Assembly (NCBI GenBank): GCA_037447655.1
Contig: JBBHKE010000248.1
Coordinates: 33,501 to 97,500 of the forward strand
Direction of reading: 5' to 3'
Length of the DNA: 64,000 nt
Source: Zygnema cylindricum
Lineage: Eukaryota; Streptophyta; Zygnematophyceae; Zygnematales; Zygnemataceae
Shown here: in pieces, positions 9,191-20,600 of the stretch
How the letters are laid out: each line of letters opens with the position of its first letter
Numbering within the stretch: position 1 is the stretch's first letter
Translations under genes and position numbers: made by a program
The notes under the pieces: model-generated
Databases searched by the model: none
What the model saw: only the letters and a program-made list of their open reading frames with translations
What the model was told of the DNA's origin: nothing

Positions 9191-12100
9191 TTATAGAAAC
9201 ATAGCAGGAGTGTTTGTGAGTGAGCTCCGAGCCGGCTCCAGTATAGCATCTAGCAAATACCCATCGGTTTCGATTGCTTCCTTAAACTCTTCGTAACTGA
9301 GTCGCCCGTCACAATTTGCGTCCATTCTGTCGAACAGCTCGTCAAACTTGCCCGGATCACTCAAGAGATCTTCTGGCAAGTAAGCTTCAGGCAAAGCCTG
9401 CAAAAGAGATCATCAAAAACCCTCAGCCCATATTTAATCAGTAATGTATAAATTACCTATATATACACCTATATGTGAATTACCCATATATATCAACATT
9501 TGCAGGTGAAAACAATTTAATGAGAGCTATATCCTCTAAACATTGTACCGGATAGTACGCCTATGGTATTAAGGTACCACATATAACGTTTCCAATTGTT
9601 TTTAAACATTTGGACTTCGCATAAAAATCCGTTTGAATAAGAGAAAATGAACACTGCCCATTTTACCAAGAAACCGTATATTTGACAACCACATGACAGT
9701 ACTGAACTCCTTACTAAACAACCCACCTTACTGATAAGGTGGACAAGATGACAGTTACAACAAAAGAACCTAAACACCTACACTTGTCACAAGATTACAA
9801 GATGTAAGAATGCTCAGAAGCAATGATAGCATGACAAAAAGGATGATAAGAAACTGGAAAATGCTAAGTTATGTTCTGGATAAAGTGGCAGGTGAGGACA
9901 AACACGGAAAGAGAAGGTGAAGGAGCCATGAATTAACGTGGTCAGGGCATCTGGTCTAAATACCAGACAGGAGACATTAAAGAGAGGGTGAGTTGCCGCA
10001 TTCAAACGAGATTAGGACAATCACGAGAATCACTTATGCTCGTGTCCTCACAACAACGTGACAGTAAAGAACAACCAACCAACGTCTCATCTCAAATTTC
10101 TGACTCAAATGTTTTCATATTAACATTTGCATGATTCCCTTCCGCGGTGGTAGGGCACAAATGTGGTTGTGGAGAAATTTGTCAGAATGCCAGTAGTTAA
10201 TGTGAAGTGACATGTTACCTTCAACATGCAGGCTAGCTCATCCCTTGAAATATAGCCTGAACCGTCAGCATCATACATCTGTAAAAGACCAACAAGCGGA
10301 AATCAAATCAGAACATTGACACAGGTGAACACAATGACAATCCACACAAAAAACTACCAAAAGAGAATGTCAAAGGGAGTATCTCCCTTTTCGGTGACCT
10401 GACAAAAGAAATACGAGAAGCCCAACGACGAGAAATAAAAAAACACCATTGCAAAAAAAATCCAGCAACTTCCATCCAAGAGCAAAAGATCGCGGATTGC
10501 CTGCTCTTATTCTAAACGCTTGTTTCTATTCTCTACTGCAGGTCATGTATTACACACACTAGGATAGACAAGACTAACCAACTACCCTTGCCCACTATGA
10601 AACAAGATAAACAGTAAAAAGGCTAGTATCGTATGCTGAACATCAATAACAATCTGTGTTACTTCCATGTTTTTACATGAACTTTTTATGTGTCTGAATC
10701 CCACACAAAACCTGTTCCAGATATTAAAAGCTCACCTTAAAACAAAGTTTAAGAGGCTCCTCGCCAGCCCTGTTTCGCATAGAGGAAAAGCCACAGACAA
10801 TTTCTCGCATGTCCACCTTTCCATTCTTGTCACAATCAAAATGCTCAAAAATCCGTTGAGCTAGAGGCACAAGGCTGCCCATGCTCATGGACCTAAGCAC
10901 TTGCTCAAATTCCTCCATGTTTACAGTAGTTCCGTTTGACGATCTGATAGCACCCCGTTAGACCGCGCTGTTAGGGTGAGGCAGTTGAATATTCCACATT
11001 GGGGGGTAATGCATGAATGTCCATACACAAGTTCAGTGACCGAAGCCTAAAACACATCAGGAAAATGCGAAGACTGAAACTGCAACTTCCTATGATCCTT
11101 TCAAAAGCAACAAGAATGAGAAATGGGGGTGATTGAGCAACAAAGTGATTCACACAAGCAACAGGGTAGAATGACTAAGGCCAATTTACAATCCATGACT
11201 GCTGATGATTCTTCCCATCCCTTCAGCCCCATTTTTAAAACATGTTGACATTCCCTTCATTGGCCAAGCAGTAACAAAACACCTGCTAATTCACCTCTTT
11301 TTTCCAGCATCAAACGACTCAACAAGAACTGATAAAAAATAATCATATAGCATTACATGCGCTTGAAGTTGGTATGCAGCAGGTTGAGCTCCTCTTGGCT
11401 TAAATTTTCGACGCCACCCAAAATCCTTTGTAGCCGCTTTGTTCGCATCATAAACTGGTTGCTCACAATGCTGGCATATGCAGCGGCTCGGAACTTTCGT
11501 CGAGCATTAAAAGATACAAGGCGTTGAAATACTTCTGGCTCCATGGGCTCTGAACGGGCAGAATGACCGGTCACCCAAGGATGTAATAAAAGCTGCAAAG
11601 ACAGCCATGAAATTGCAAAGCATTTCAGCACTGAATTTCTTACCACGTCCGAACTACATTTGTGGTCTTTTACCAACCCGTGAAGGGGTGAAATCCTATC
11701 TTCACAGGTGAGTAGCCTGCAGTTCCAACAATCTGAAACAAAGATTCTGGAGCCGAGGTTGTTCCGTGAAAGAAGCTGGAATGAGATAATACAAAGCTCA
11801 TCAATTTCCTAGCTTCAAGAGCCCTTTCATTTGACATACCGTAGATGGACGAAATCCTTAACCATGGAATGAGATGTTACAAAACTTATAATATCTGGCT
11901 CTGGAGCTCTCAATTTTGACCTAGATGGCCAACACCCTTAAGGATGGAATGAGATGTTGCAAAGCGAATCAATCTCTGGCTTCAAAACCCTTTATTTTGA
12001 AAAGATTAACAATATCCTTACCTCTGCGGCAGTAGGGCGCCGGGTAGGGTCCACAGTGAGCAAGCTTGCAATAAGCTGCTTGGCTGAAGTCGACACAGCC

Positions 12101-13459
12101 TTCCAAGAGTGGTCATCAAAGTCAAACGAGCCCTGCAAAAATGCCGGCACGTTTTAAAAAAAGCAATATTCCCAGGAATATTACAGGCATGAACCAGCCA
12201 CAATTTGTAAAGGATGAGGACTGAAAGAAGGCCAGTAGTGATGTATAGGGACTTTAAGAAAAAAAGGTCGCTTTCATAGGTGACTATTTTGCCATTTGCA
12301 ATTGTCAACCCAATGTGGCAGAAGATGCAAGCTATATCTCCACTGACATTACTCAAGTTCCTGTCATTGACCGATGAAACATCAAGAGGGAAAACGGAAG
12401 AAAAGAATTTTCCATGTTCTTGCACTAAATGCCGATTCCATAAAACTTCAGACAAGCTGCCTGCTACATGGCTGACTCCTAAAGCTGAAAAAGGACATAA
12501 AAGTTTGAAATAATATGGATCTTGCAACAATTTGACAGAAGCAGCTTTCGGTTGTATAAATCGCTAATCTTGACGAGACTCTTACCGACATGATAAGTTG
12601 CTGCTTGTCCTTGTTGTTTGTTGCGTGAAAAGGAGGATACCTGAAATTTCGCAGAAAAAAATATGAAAAACAGGCTAAATTGCGGGAAACTCTTCATGCA
12701 TAAGACACGAAAAACAAAAAAAAAACTGCCAATCTCATTCTAGACTCACAAGACTTGACTTTCGAGTATAGACGAATTCAATATCGACAGCCAATAAGGA
12801 GTGGTGCGGAACACTCACCCGCAAAGAAGGATGTAAAGAATGACTCCCAGTGCCCACATATCCCCGGCTGAATTCGCGGTTCGCTTCGAGAGAGCCTCGG
12901 GGGAGACATAATCAATGGAACCAAACAAACCGACTACAGGATTAGTCAGACCTTCAATATGACTCAATCCGAAATCCATTATCTTGAGAGGAGAATCCTC
13001 TTCCGGCGTTAAAAAAAGGCAGTTTTCAGGCTTCAAATCTCTGTGCGATATGCTTGCCATATGGAGACTTGCAAGACCATTTGTTATTTGACGAATCACC
13101 CGGGAAGCTCCTGCTTCAGAATACCTCTCCTGCTGTACAATCCTGTCAAAGAGTTCTCCTCCCTCACAAAGCTCTAATACTAGATGGACACAGTCAGGAT
13201 CCTCAAACACATCCACCAAGTGAATGACGTTAGGATGTGGAGATACATACTCCACAATACGATTCATAACCATGATTTCGTTTTCAACCAGAGTATTAGA
13301 AACACTGGCAGCTCCACCCTGTTTCTTCAAAGTCTTAACAGCAACCTTAGTACCATCCTCTTTACTTAATGCACTGTGGACAACAGAAAATCCTCCTGTT
13401 CCTAAAACCCCGAGAAGCTTGTAACAGGCCTCTAGGCGCCTAGGCTCCTCTCCCTCCAT
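9191..13459 (-). CDS. CCaMK: Calcium- and calmodulin-dependent protein kinase (CCaMK/DMI3)
   Basis: This is a Ser/Thr kinase that decodes nuclear calcium signals; in land plants it phosphorylates CYCLOPS in the common symbiosis pathway. Exons on the minus strand, in order: 13459-12819, 12640-12586, 12132-12022, 11592-11357, 10943-10736, 10278-10219, 9397-9191. All have GT-AG borders and compatible phases, giving 505 aa (family about 515-520). The Gly loop is at 20-27, the catalytic Lys is Lys42, HRDLKPEN contains Asp141, and the DFG Asp is Asp162. The conserved autophosphorylation Thr in LLTVDP is Thr258. The autoinhibitory/CaM-binding helix (FNARRKFRAAAYAS) lies at about 297-325. EF-hand loops are at 384-395, 420-431 and 463-474, all with acidic or Asn residues at 1, 3 and 5 and Glu at 12. 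An in-frame stop lies 24 nt before the ATG. All key residues are intact, so the gene appears functional. It could be split from other CDPK-like kinases by its three, not four, EF hands and CCaMK-specific kinase sequence. Confidence 0.95.
11778..12022 (-). repeat. Three tandem copies of a CCaMK exon-3 donor region
   Basis: Read on the minus strand, the start of intron 3 (GAG|GTAAGGATATTG, from 12022) is followed by an approximately 82-bp unit that ends CATCTCATTCCAT. It recurs at about 11944-11864 (CCTTAAGGGTGTTGG) and 11863-11778 (GGTTAAGGATTTCGTCC). Each copy keeps the sequence around the former donor and the AGAGCTT..AACATCTCATTCC end. The unit boundaries were read by eye. Confidence 0.65.
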
Positions 13460-14889
13460 CTGGTCAGGGCAAGAGGAGAGTCAAGGCCGGAGAGGTTTGA
13501 CTGCTTAAGAAGCAATACAAAGTGAAGAGTCCGAGGGTCCCAAGCTACGAAAGTTCCAGAGTTTCACAGTTAGTCAACTAAAAATTACCCGGAAACTTGT
13601 AAATACTTTATATATCTGTAGGTGTAAAATCTCCAGCTTTTCCGGCTTCAAGCATCATTTATTCATTTGACACTCCACATAAAGCACGTTCAACGCTGCT
13701 TGTGCGGCAGACTCAAATCGACGGTCCAAAATATATCGTCTCTGAGCCACCTTATGATTCCCGATTGAAGTCCAGTACTCCACTCTACTGCCCGAAAAAA
13801 AGTGCCGGCAAAAGTCCTGCTGCTTTGTCGTTTAACTGGAGTACAAGGAGACAAAAATCGTACAGGAGTACCACGAAAATTACACGATTACGGCAAAGTT
13901 TCGGAACACAGCACGTCGTTTTGCGCGATGACCCGATTCTGGGCCAAATGGTTTTAGCCATTCGCCACGCTGCAAGTAACAACAAAAAAGAATATAAAAT
14001 TAAGGGAAGGACAAAAATATCTAAGTTTCATGTACATGTATGTAATATATGCATTATGTATATTCTTAAATTTACCAGAATTTGAACCATGAAAAAATCG
14101 GGTAAAACTAAAACGGGGGTCAATCAGCTATATCAGCGTAGATTCTTTCAACATAGATTATCTTATCATACGACAAACAACTTGGCAGAATGTCTGTACT
14201 TTATATACAGAAAGTACAGTCATTAAGGGTGAACCTCCATCAGCCGAAAAGTGGGGTTCATTACTGGAAAAAGTGCATTTTCGTACAGATCTAGCTCATT
14301 TTCGTACAGGGTCGTACTGTTTGTTTTTTTTGTTTTATAAAACATGATTACTGGAGATTCGTCAAGATTCTCCAAACTTTTGGGCGACAACGTCGACCGT
14401 CCGATTATGAGTTTTCGAAGCAAAAGGTCACTTCGTCCAGCTATTCGCTAGGAGGACACTAGCCAATCGCCGGACGTGTAAAACGTTTACGCGTGGAAAG
14501 GCCACGTACGAGCCGCGCGCCATCGGACATTTGCCACGCGCCTTCGGACAGGCGGGAATCAAATCCAACGAAAGCCACCAAAAAAATCTTTGTTGAAGAA
14601 TGTGCCGTGACGCCTCCTCCAAGATCCGCTGACATCCGGAATTTGCGGCGCCACGACGAAACACGAACGACAAAATCACAAAACTACTACAAAAAATACA
14701 AAACACGAACGTACAAGTTGTACATTCACGTAATTTAATTTGCGGCTGGATGTACGGATACAAGTTCAGATATTGTGCTTTTGGAATCTTTGACTGCTCG
14801 CCATGAACCTACGTGCATCCAATCGAAAGAAAGCACGTACGCGATAGATTTCATTGCTGACACGACCTGATGGAGAAGTGAACGAAGTA
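13460..14889. other. CCaMK upstream region and intergenic
   Basis: The first 200-300 bases upstream of the kinase start are the presumed 5' UTR and promoter. Farther out are short frames without recognised motifs. At about 14227 there is an AGGGTGAACCTCCATCA stretch resembling the family G terminal repeat; no partner end was found. Confidence 0.4.
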
Positions 14890-14892
14890 TTA

Positions 14893-15628
14893 GGGTGCGT
14901 CTCTATGTACTTCAAACTTAGAGATTTTTTTTTGTTTTTTAGCGCAGATCCGGCGGACCCGGATTTCGGGTGTCCCTATGTGTACCAAACGAAGTTGTCA
15001 CTTAAGGGCGTGACGCTTGTATACGTCGACAATGCCCCTGACGGTTGTTGACAGTGTACAATCAGTGATGACGCACCAAATTGTACAAAATTGCCTTGAA
15101 CGTCGCGAGAATGCGAGGCAGCGTGAGAGAGGCGGCGTGTGCGACTTCCTGGGGCGCCCTCAGAGATTTCTCAAGATTTCGTCAAATGGCATTCGAATTT
15201 TCAGACCCCTGCAATGGAAAAGTCCGTACTGGAGGAAACGCGACAAAACAAAACAAATTGTGTACTTTGTTGGACGCAAACGGACAAAACATAACGAATA
15301 GTGTACCTTCCGCCGTCGCTTGAATTCGTTTTAAATTTTTGAAAAAAACATTACACGTGCGAATACGTGTTCCAAAAATACTTTGTTTTAAAACACATCG
15401 GCCCTGTATTTTAAATAAAAGTTTGAGGATGACGTTTTTTGGCGTGGTTGTGGGTCGAAGAACACAAGACGACAACATGTAGTACATTTTAAACTCGATG
15501 ATGACGCAAAATGTACTTCTCTTTTTTTTTTTTTTTTTTTTTTCGGTTGAAACTTACGCGGTACGGCTCTAAGTTTTACAGGAAAACGACAGGAAAAAAC
15601 CCTTACTTAAGCACACAGAGACGCACCC
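14893..15628. mobile_element. Harbinger-like MITE, family A, copy 2
   Basis: The terminal repeats are GGGTGCGTCTCTATGTAC and the inverse of GGGTGCGTCTCTGTGTGC. The left flank is TTA and the right flank is TAA, so the outermost 15 bases are fully palindromic. The interior contains GCAGATCCGGCGGACCCGG and TGTATACGTCGACAAT, shared with copies at 1194 and 62011. Non-coding. Confidence 0.75.
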
Positions 15629-16464
15629 TAAGGCACTTTCGCACTACACACTACTGTACGCACTGTACGCACTGAAAGTATTATACAACGCAGTACGCAC
15701 TAAATATTGTAATACAAACATGCAGTCAGTGAAAGTATCGAAGATTTGATCCACTTTTCAGAGCAAATCGTACGAATCGTACAGATCTGTTCGTACAGTT
15801 TGCACAAAAAATGTACGATTTAGGGTTACTGTACTCTCCAAATTAAGCAGATTTCGTCAACGTGATTATTTAAAATTTTATGCGGGAGGGATCCATGGTT
15901 GCCTCAACTCAAATTTGACTGCAGTTTAAGAATTTTGACTACCGTACAGTATTGTAGCTCATTTTGTCGTTTCTGCTACCGTACGTCAAGATCCGTAGGT
16001 ACGGATGGAAGATACCGAATTTTGATGACCACTTTTCTCCGAGATCCAATTTTGTTTTCATTCAAAAGACAAGATTTGGCATTCTAGGAGGGCAGGGAGA
16101 GAGGGTAGAGAGGGTAGAGAGGGTAGAGAGGGATCGAGAGAGAGAGAACGAGTGAGACGAGAGAGACAGAGAGGGAGGTAGAGGCACAGAGGGAGGAGAG
16201 AGGAAGGGAGAGAGAGGGAGAGAGAGGAAGTGAGAAAGCAAAAAAGATAGTGCAAGAGAAAAAGAGGGAGAAAGAGAAAGCGAGTGAGAGAGAGAGAGAG
16301 GGAGAGAGGAAGAAATGGAGAGCGAGAGTTAGAGGAGTGCATGGGATCGTGTTAGAGAAAGAGAAGGGGGGAGTTACTGAGGGAGGGAGGAAGGGAGGGG
16401 TAGAGAAGGAGGAGAGGGAGAGGGAGAGGGAGAGGGAGAGGAAGTACCTGAGGGAGTGGAGAAA
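15629..16464. repeat. Intergenic with GA-rich low-complexity tract
   Basis: About 450 bases of AT-rich sequence are followed at 16085-16440 by a purine tract of GAGAGAGGGA-type repeats, immediately upstream of the predicted start of the sulfotransferase gene. Open frames through the tract are Glu/Arg or Ser/Leu low-complexity artefacts. Confidence 0.6.
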
Positions 16465-17627
16465 ATGGCTAAGCCTGGGAGATGTTGCCTCTTCCTTCTT
16501 TTTATACTTTTTTTAAAAGGTTTGTCTCATCTTTCAATTTGACCAGAAAGGGATTTGATTCATTTTTTTTTTTGTTTTTTTTTCAATTGAAGGAAGTCAC
16601 ACTAATTTCGCCTGTCATATTAAGTTTTTTGTTTTCTGGACTTTTCCGGTTTTTCCTAAACCCTAAAAATGCTTTTTCTCTCCTCTTGTTCTTCTGAACG
16701 ATGATTACAAGAAGGGAAATGTCAGTCTTAAATTTATTTTATAGATTTGTTTGGTTTTTAGATCTATAATTATTTTGTAATCTGAAACCAAAAAACCATT
16801 GTAAATTGAAATCTCTATTCTCTATTTTTTTTATTTTTTTTGCACCGTATTTGAGCCCTTTCTGCACGTCTTTTATTTGTTATCGTTATTATTGTTATTG
16901 TTATCATCATGGTTATTATTATTATTATTACTATTAATATTAATAATAGATATTGTTATTATTGTTGTTATTTGTTTTTTTATTCTCATTTGTCCTTTAT
17001 TAAAAGTTTTGGCAATGGGGCAGGCTTTTGGCAGCAACGCTCAACTTTTTCACATGCCTCTTTTTTGTGGAAAAAGTGACCAGAGATGGAAAAAATGAAT
17101 TTGTTTTTTATTGATTTGTTATTGTTTATTTTTTTCGATTATTACTTATTATTTTTGAAAGGTTTTGCAGGATGTTCATCTTTCTAACATGAGATATTTG
17201 AGAGAAAAGAAATTTGGCACCAATTGGCGATGGGGAAAATGACTTATTATGTACTTTTCTATTATTATTTTTTTATTGTTTGTTTGTTTATTATTTATTG
17301 ATTAATTTCTTTATTGATGAATTAAGTAATTTATTTATTAATTGATCGATCGATTGATTTATCTGTTTATTTATCTATATATCTATTTCTTGGTTATCCG
17401 TTTATCTATTTATGTATGGTAATTATTACTTTGAAAGGTTTTGCAGAATGTTCATCTTTTTCCCATGAGATATGCGAAGAAAAGGTGTCAAAATGGCACA
17501 AAATGGAGATGGAAAAAATGAAATCTTCGGAATCGGATACCGAGGGCCGTCGAAAATTGAAACCGCTTCTTTTTTTTTTGCATATCCCTCGAACCGGTGG
17601 CCGTACGTATCATCAATGGTACGGCAA

Positions 17628-17660
<33 letters not shown>

Positions 17661-20600
17661 CCCCTCTCTCTCCCTCCCTCCCTCCCTCCCTCCCTCCCTC
17701 TCTCTCTCCCCCGTTTCTCTCTCTGTTTGTACCAGTTCCTATCATCAATTGATTGGCAACTTCTTTGGTGTCTCTCTCCCTCTCTTGCTCTCTCTTTCTC
17801 TCTCCCTCTCTCTCTCTTCTCTCTCTCTCGTAACTATTATTTGTTTTCCGGGTTCTTTAGGCGTTTTATAACTTTTTTTTAATTGCTTGTAGGATTTTTT
17901 AGGGTTTTGCAGGGACTTCTAGGGCTTTTTTAATCGTAAATTGTAATCAGTACGGTACCACTCTAATTACGGTTTGTCTGAAATTGTATTATAGGGCCCA
18001 GCATTTTGTGATCGTGAAAAACTTCTATAATCTCTCTTTGTCTTTATTACTAAAACGAAACTGGTTTGGTTTTTCGTTGCTCATTTGATTAATGGACAAG
18101 TTTTGAACTAAACTTTTAGTCGAGTTACGAATTTGTTCTTTGTTTTGATTCTCGAATTTATTTTTGCAATAAATTACGAATTTATTCTTAATTCTTAAAT
18201 GAGTGATTTATTCTTAGTAGGTAACCCATTTACTGTAGAGACAAGCAAGATTTTGATTTTTTTTCCTTTGAAATCTTTCTTCTCTACAAATGTAATGCTC
18301 AAATCCACTTTCAAGTCGAGACTTCTTGTGACTTTCAAAATATAATTTTTTTTCTATTTTTTTTTGAAGTGTTTCTCTTGATTAAAAGCATAAGAATGTT
18401 TTTTAAACCTCACCATGTTAATCACACGATCTATCAAAAGTTTTCGGAAAGGTTTTTTGGGTTTTTAGGGTTTTTAGGGCTGTTAGGGTTTTAGAAAGAG
18501 AGAGAAAGACAGGGGAGAGAGAGAGAAAGAAAGAGAGAAAAGAGTGAGAAGGGGGGGGAGAGAGAAATGAGAGGGAGGGAGGGAGGGATTTGCCTTTCCC
18601 CCTCTCTCTCACACTTCTCTATTTTTTTTCGTAAATTAGTGTAACAACTTTCACATTACAATGGTACAAACCTAAAAAACCCCCAAAAATATAAAAAACT
18701 TTAAAAACTCTAAAAACTGACTAGTTTGTTTTTTGTATTGAATTTTTCAGCTTTTTAAAGGCTATTTTTCCACCGGATGAGAGGTGCCCTCGTTCCTACG
18801 ATATGCTTCGCTTCAATCCAAAGTGGGTAATAATCCCTCTTACCGTATAAAGGGCATATTTTATCCCTCCTTTCCACTCCTTCCCACCTCTTCCCTCTTC
18901 CCTCCTCTTCCATCTTCCCTCCTCTTCCCTCTTCCATTTTATCACCTCTTCCCTCAAAAATATCTCTTCAGGTTTCCATAACTTACCATATTTTTACCTC
19001 TCCTTCCCACAATTCTTCCCTAAACAAGATCTCTTCATGTTTCCATAACTTGCCCCATTCTTTACCTCTCCTTCCCACACCTCTCCTCTAAAAAATCTCT
19101 TCAGGTCTCCATAACTTACCTTATTTTTTCACCTCACCTTCTCACACTTCTTCACAAAAAAATACCTCTTCATATTTCCATAATTTATCCCATTCTTTAC
19201 CTCTCCCTCCCTCACCTTTTCCCTATAAAATATTTCATGTTTCCATAAAAAAAAAATCTGTATCTTTCCTATGCTTTCCTGTCTAGCATTACTTCCAGTC
19301 TAAATTTACTCTCGAGCATGGTCTTTTGTTTCTATACAGCCGTGTTTCAATTGTACCAATTTTCTTTTTTTGTAGTTCGTGACATGTGAGGAAATGGAAA
19401 ACCAGAAATAATTTGTTGGATTGTTTATATACTATAGTGGATTGTTTATATATTATAGTGGATTATTTATTTATCATAGTATTTACAGAAATTGCTAACA
19501 CTGACTATGTATATTTGCATGGATATATTTTTTTTTTACTTTATATGTCCACATGGATTACTTTTCAAATTTACTTTCATATTTATGTGCCAAACTCGTC
19601 TCTCTCAGTAAATCGTCCTTCGCAGGAAACCCGACTGCTGCCTCCTTGCGACTCATGATGATTGCAGTCAGATTTACTTACACTCCTTTATACATATTTA
19701 TACATGTTTATACATGGTTATTTACACTAATACATGTGTTACATGTTTATATGTTTATTTACACACGTTCCCATAAATACATATCTCATATTAAACACAT
19801 TAAACTCATATCTCCCTCAATAAATCATCCCTCGCAGGAAACCCGACTGCCGTCTCCTTGCGACTCATGATGATTACAGTTTAATGACTAAACTGCCTTC
19901 GGAGGAAACTTCTGTAGTAACAAATGTCAGAGATCCCACGGACAGACTCCTTAGTTCTTATGAATTTATGGTGGAAATTGCGGCAAGGTCTTTACGATGG
20001 ACTACGGGACTTAAAGAAAAAAGAGCAAAACTTGCGGCTCAACATGCGGCGAATAAGATAAGAACAGAGACAAGAAATGTGTGGCCTTGGAATTATCTCG
20101 TGCCGTTAGTGGAGGACGACGTCTGGGAACGGGTGAGTTTTTCATTTTCTTTTTTTTGTTTCAAGTTTTTTCAATTTTTTATGCACATGTTATATTTTCA
20201 GGATGAAAACCTATTGATATCGGAGGACGGTGTCTGGGAAAGGGAGGATTTTTCAGAAAACTATTTTTTTCAATTTTTCACGCTTACATTTATATTTTGA
20301 GGGTGAAATCCTATCAATCTTATCTATAATTGGCAAATTCCTTTTTGCTGCATTCAGTTCTATTCAAAATCCTCGATGGTTTTGTTTCACGAGTCTGATT
20401 AGAGTAAAAATTGTTTTAGAGATATAAAATTTAAGGTATTTAGGAAACTTACGCTATTACCATTGAAAGGGTTGATGCGAGGAGAATGAATGTCAGTTGA
20501 TTTTCGGCTAAAATAGGTATTAAAAAACGGTTAGAATAGAATTTACTTCAATATCTCATCACTCCTGACTAGTTGAATCTTACTTTTCCTCTTTTTTTTT

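Noticed and set aside
12018-12530. Long minus-strand frame in CCaMK spanning an intron and exon 3
   Set aside because: It reads exon 3 in a wrong frame and runs through the intron. Splicing of exon 2 to exon 3 in the kinase frame gives the family sequence.
16085-16440. Arg/Glu-rich open frames in the GA tract upstream of TPST
   Set aside because: Low-complexity purine sequence is open in several frames on both strands; no evidence of coding.
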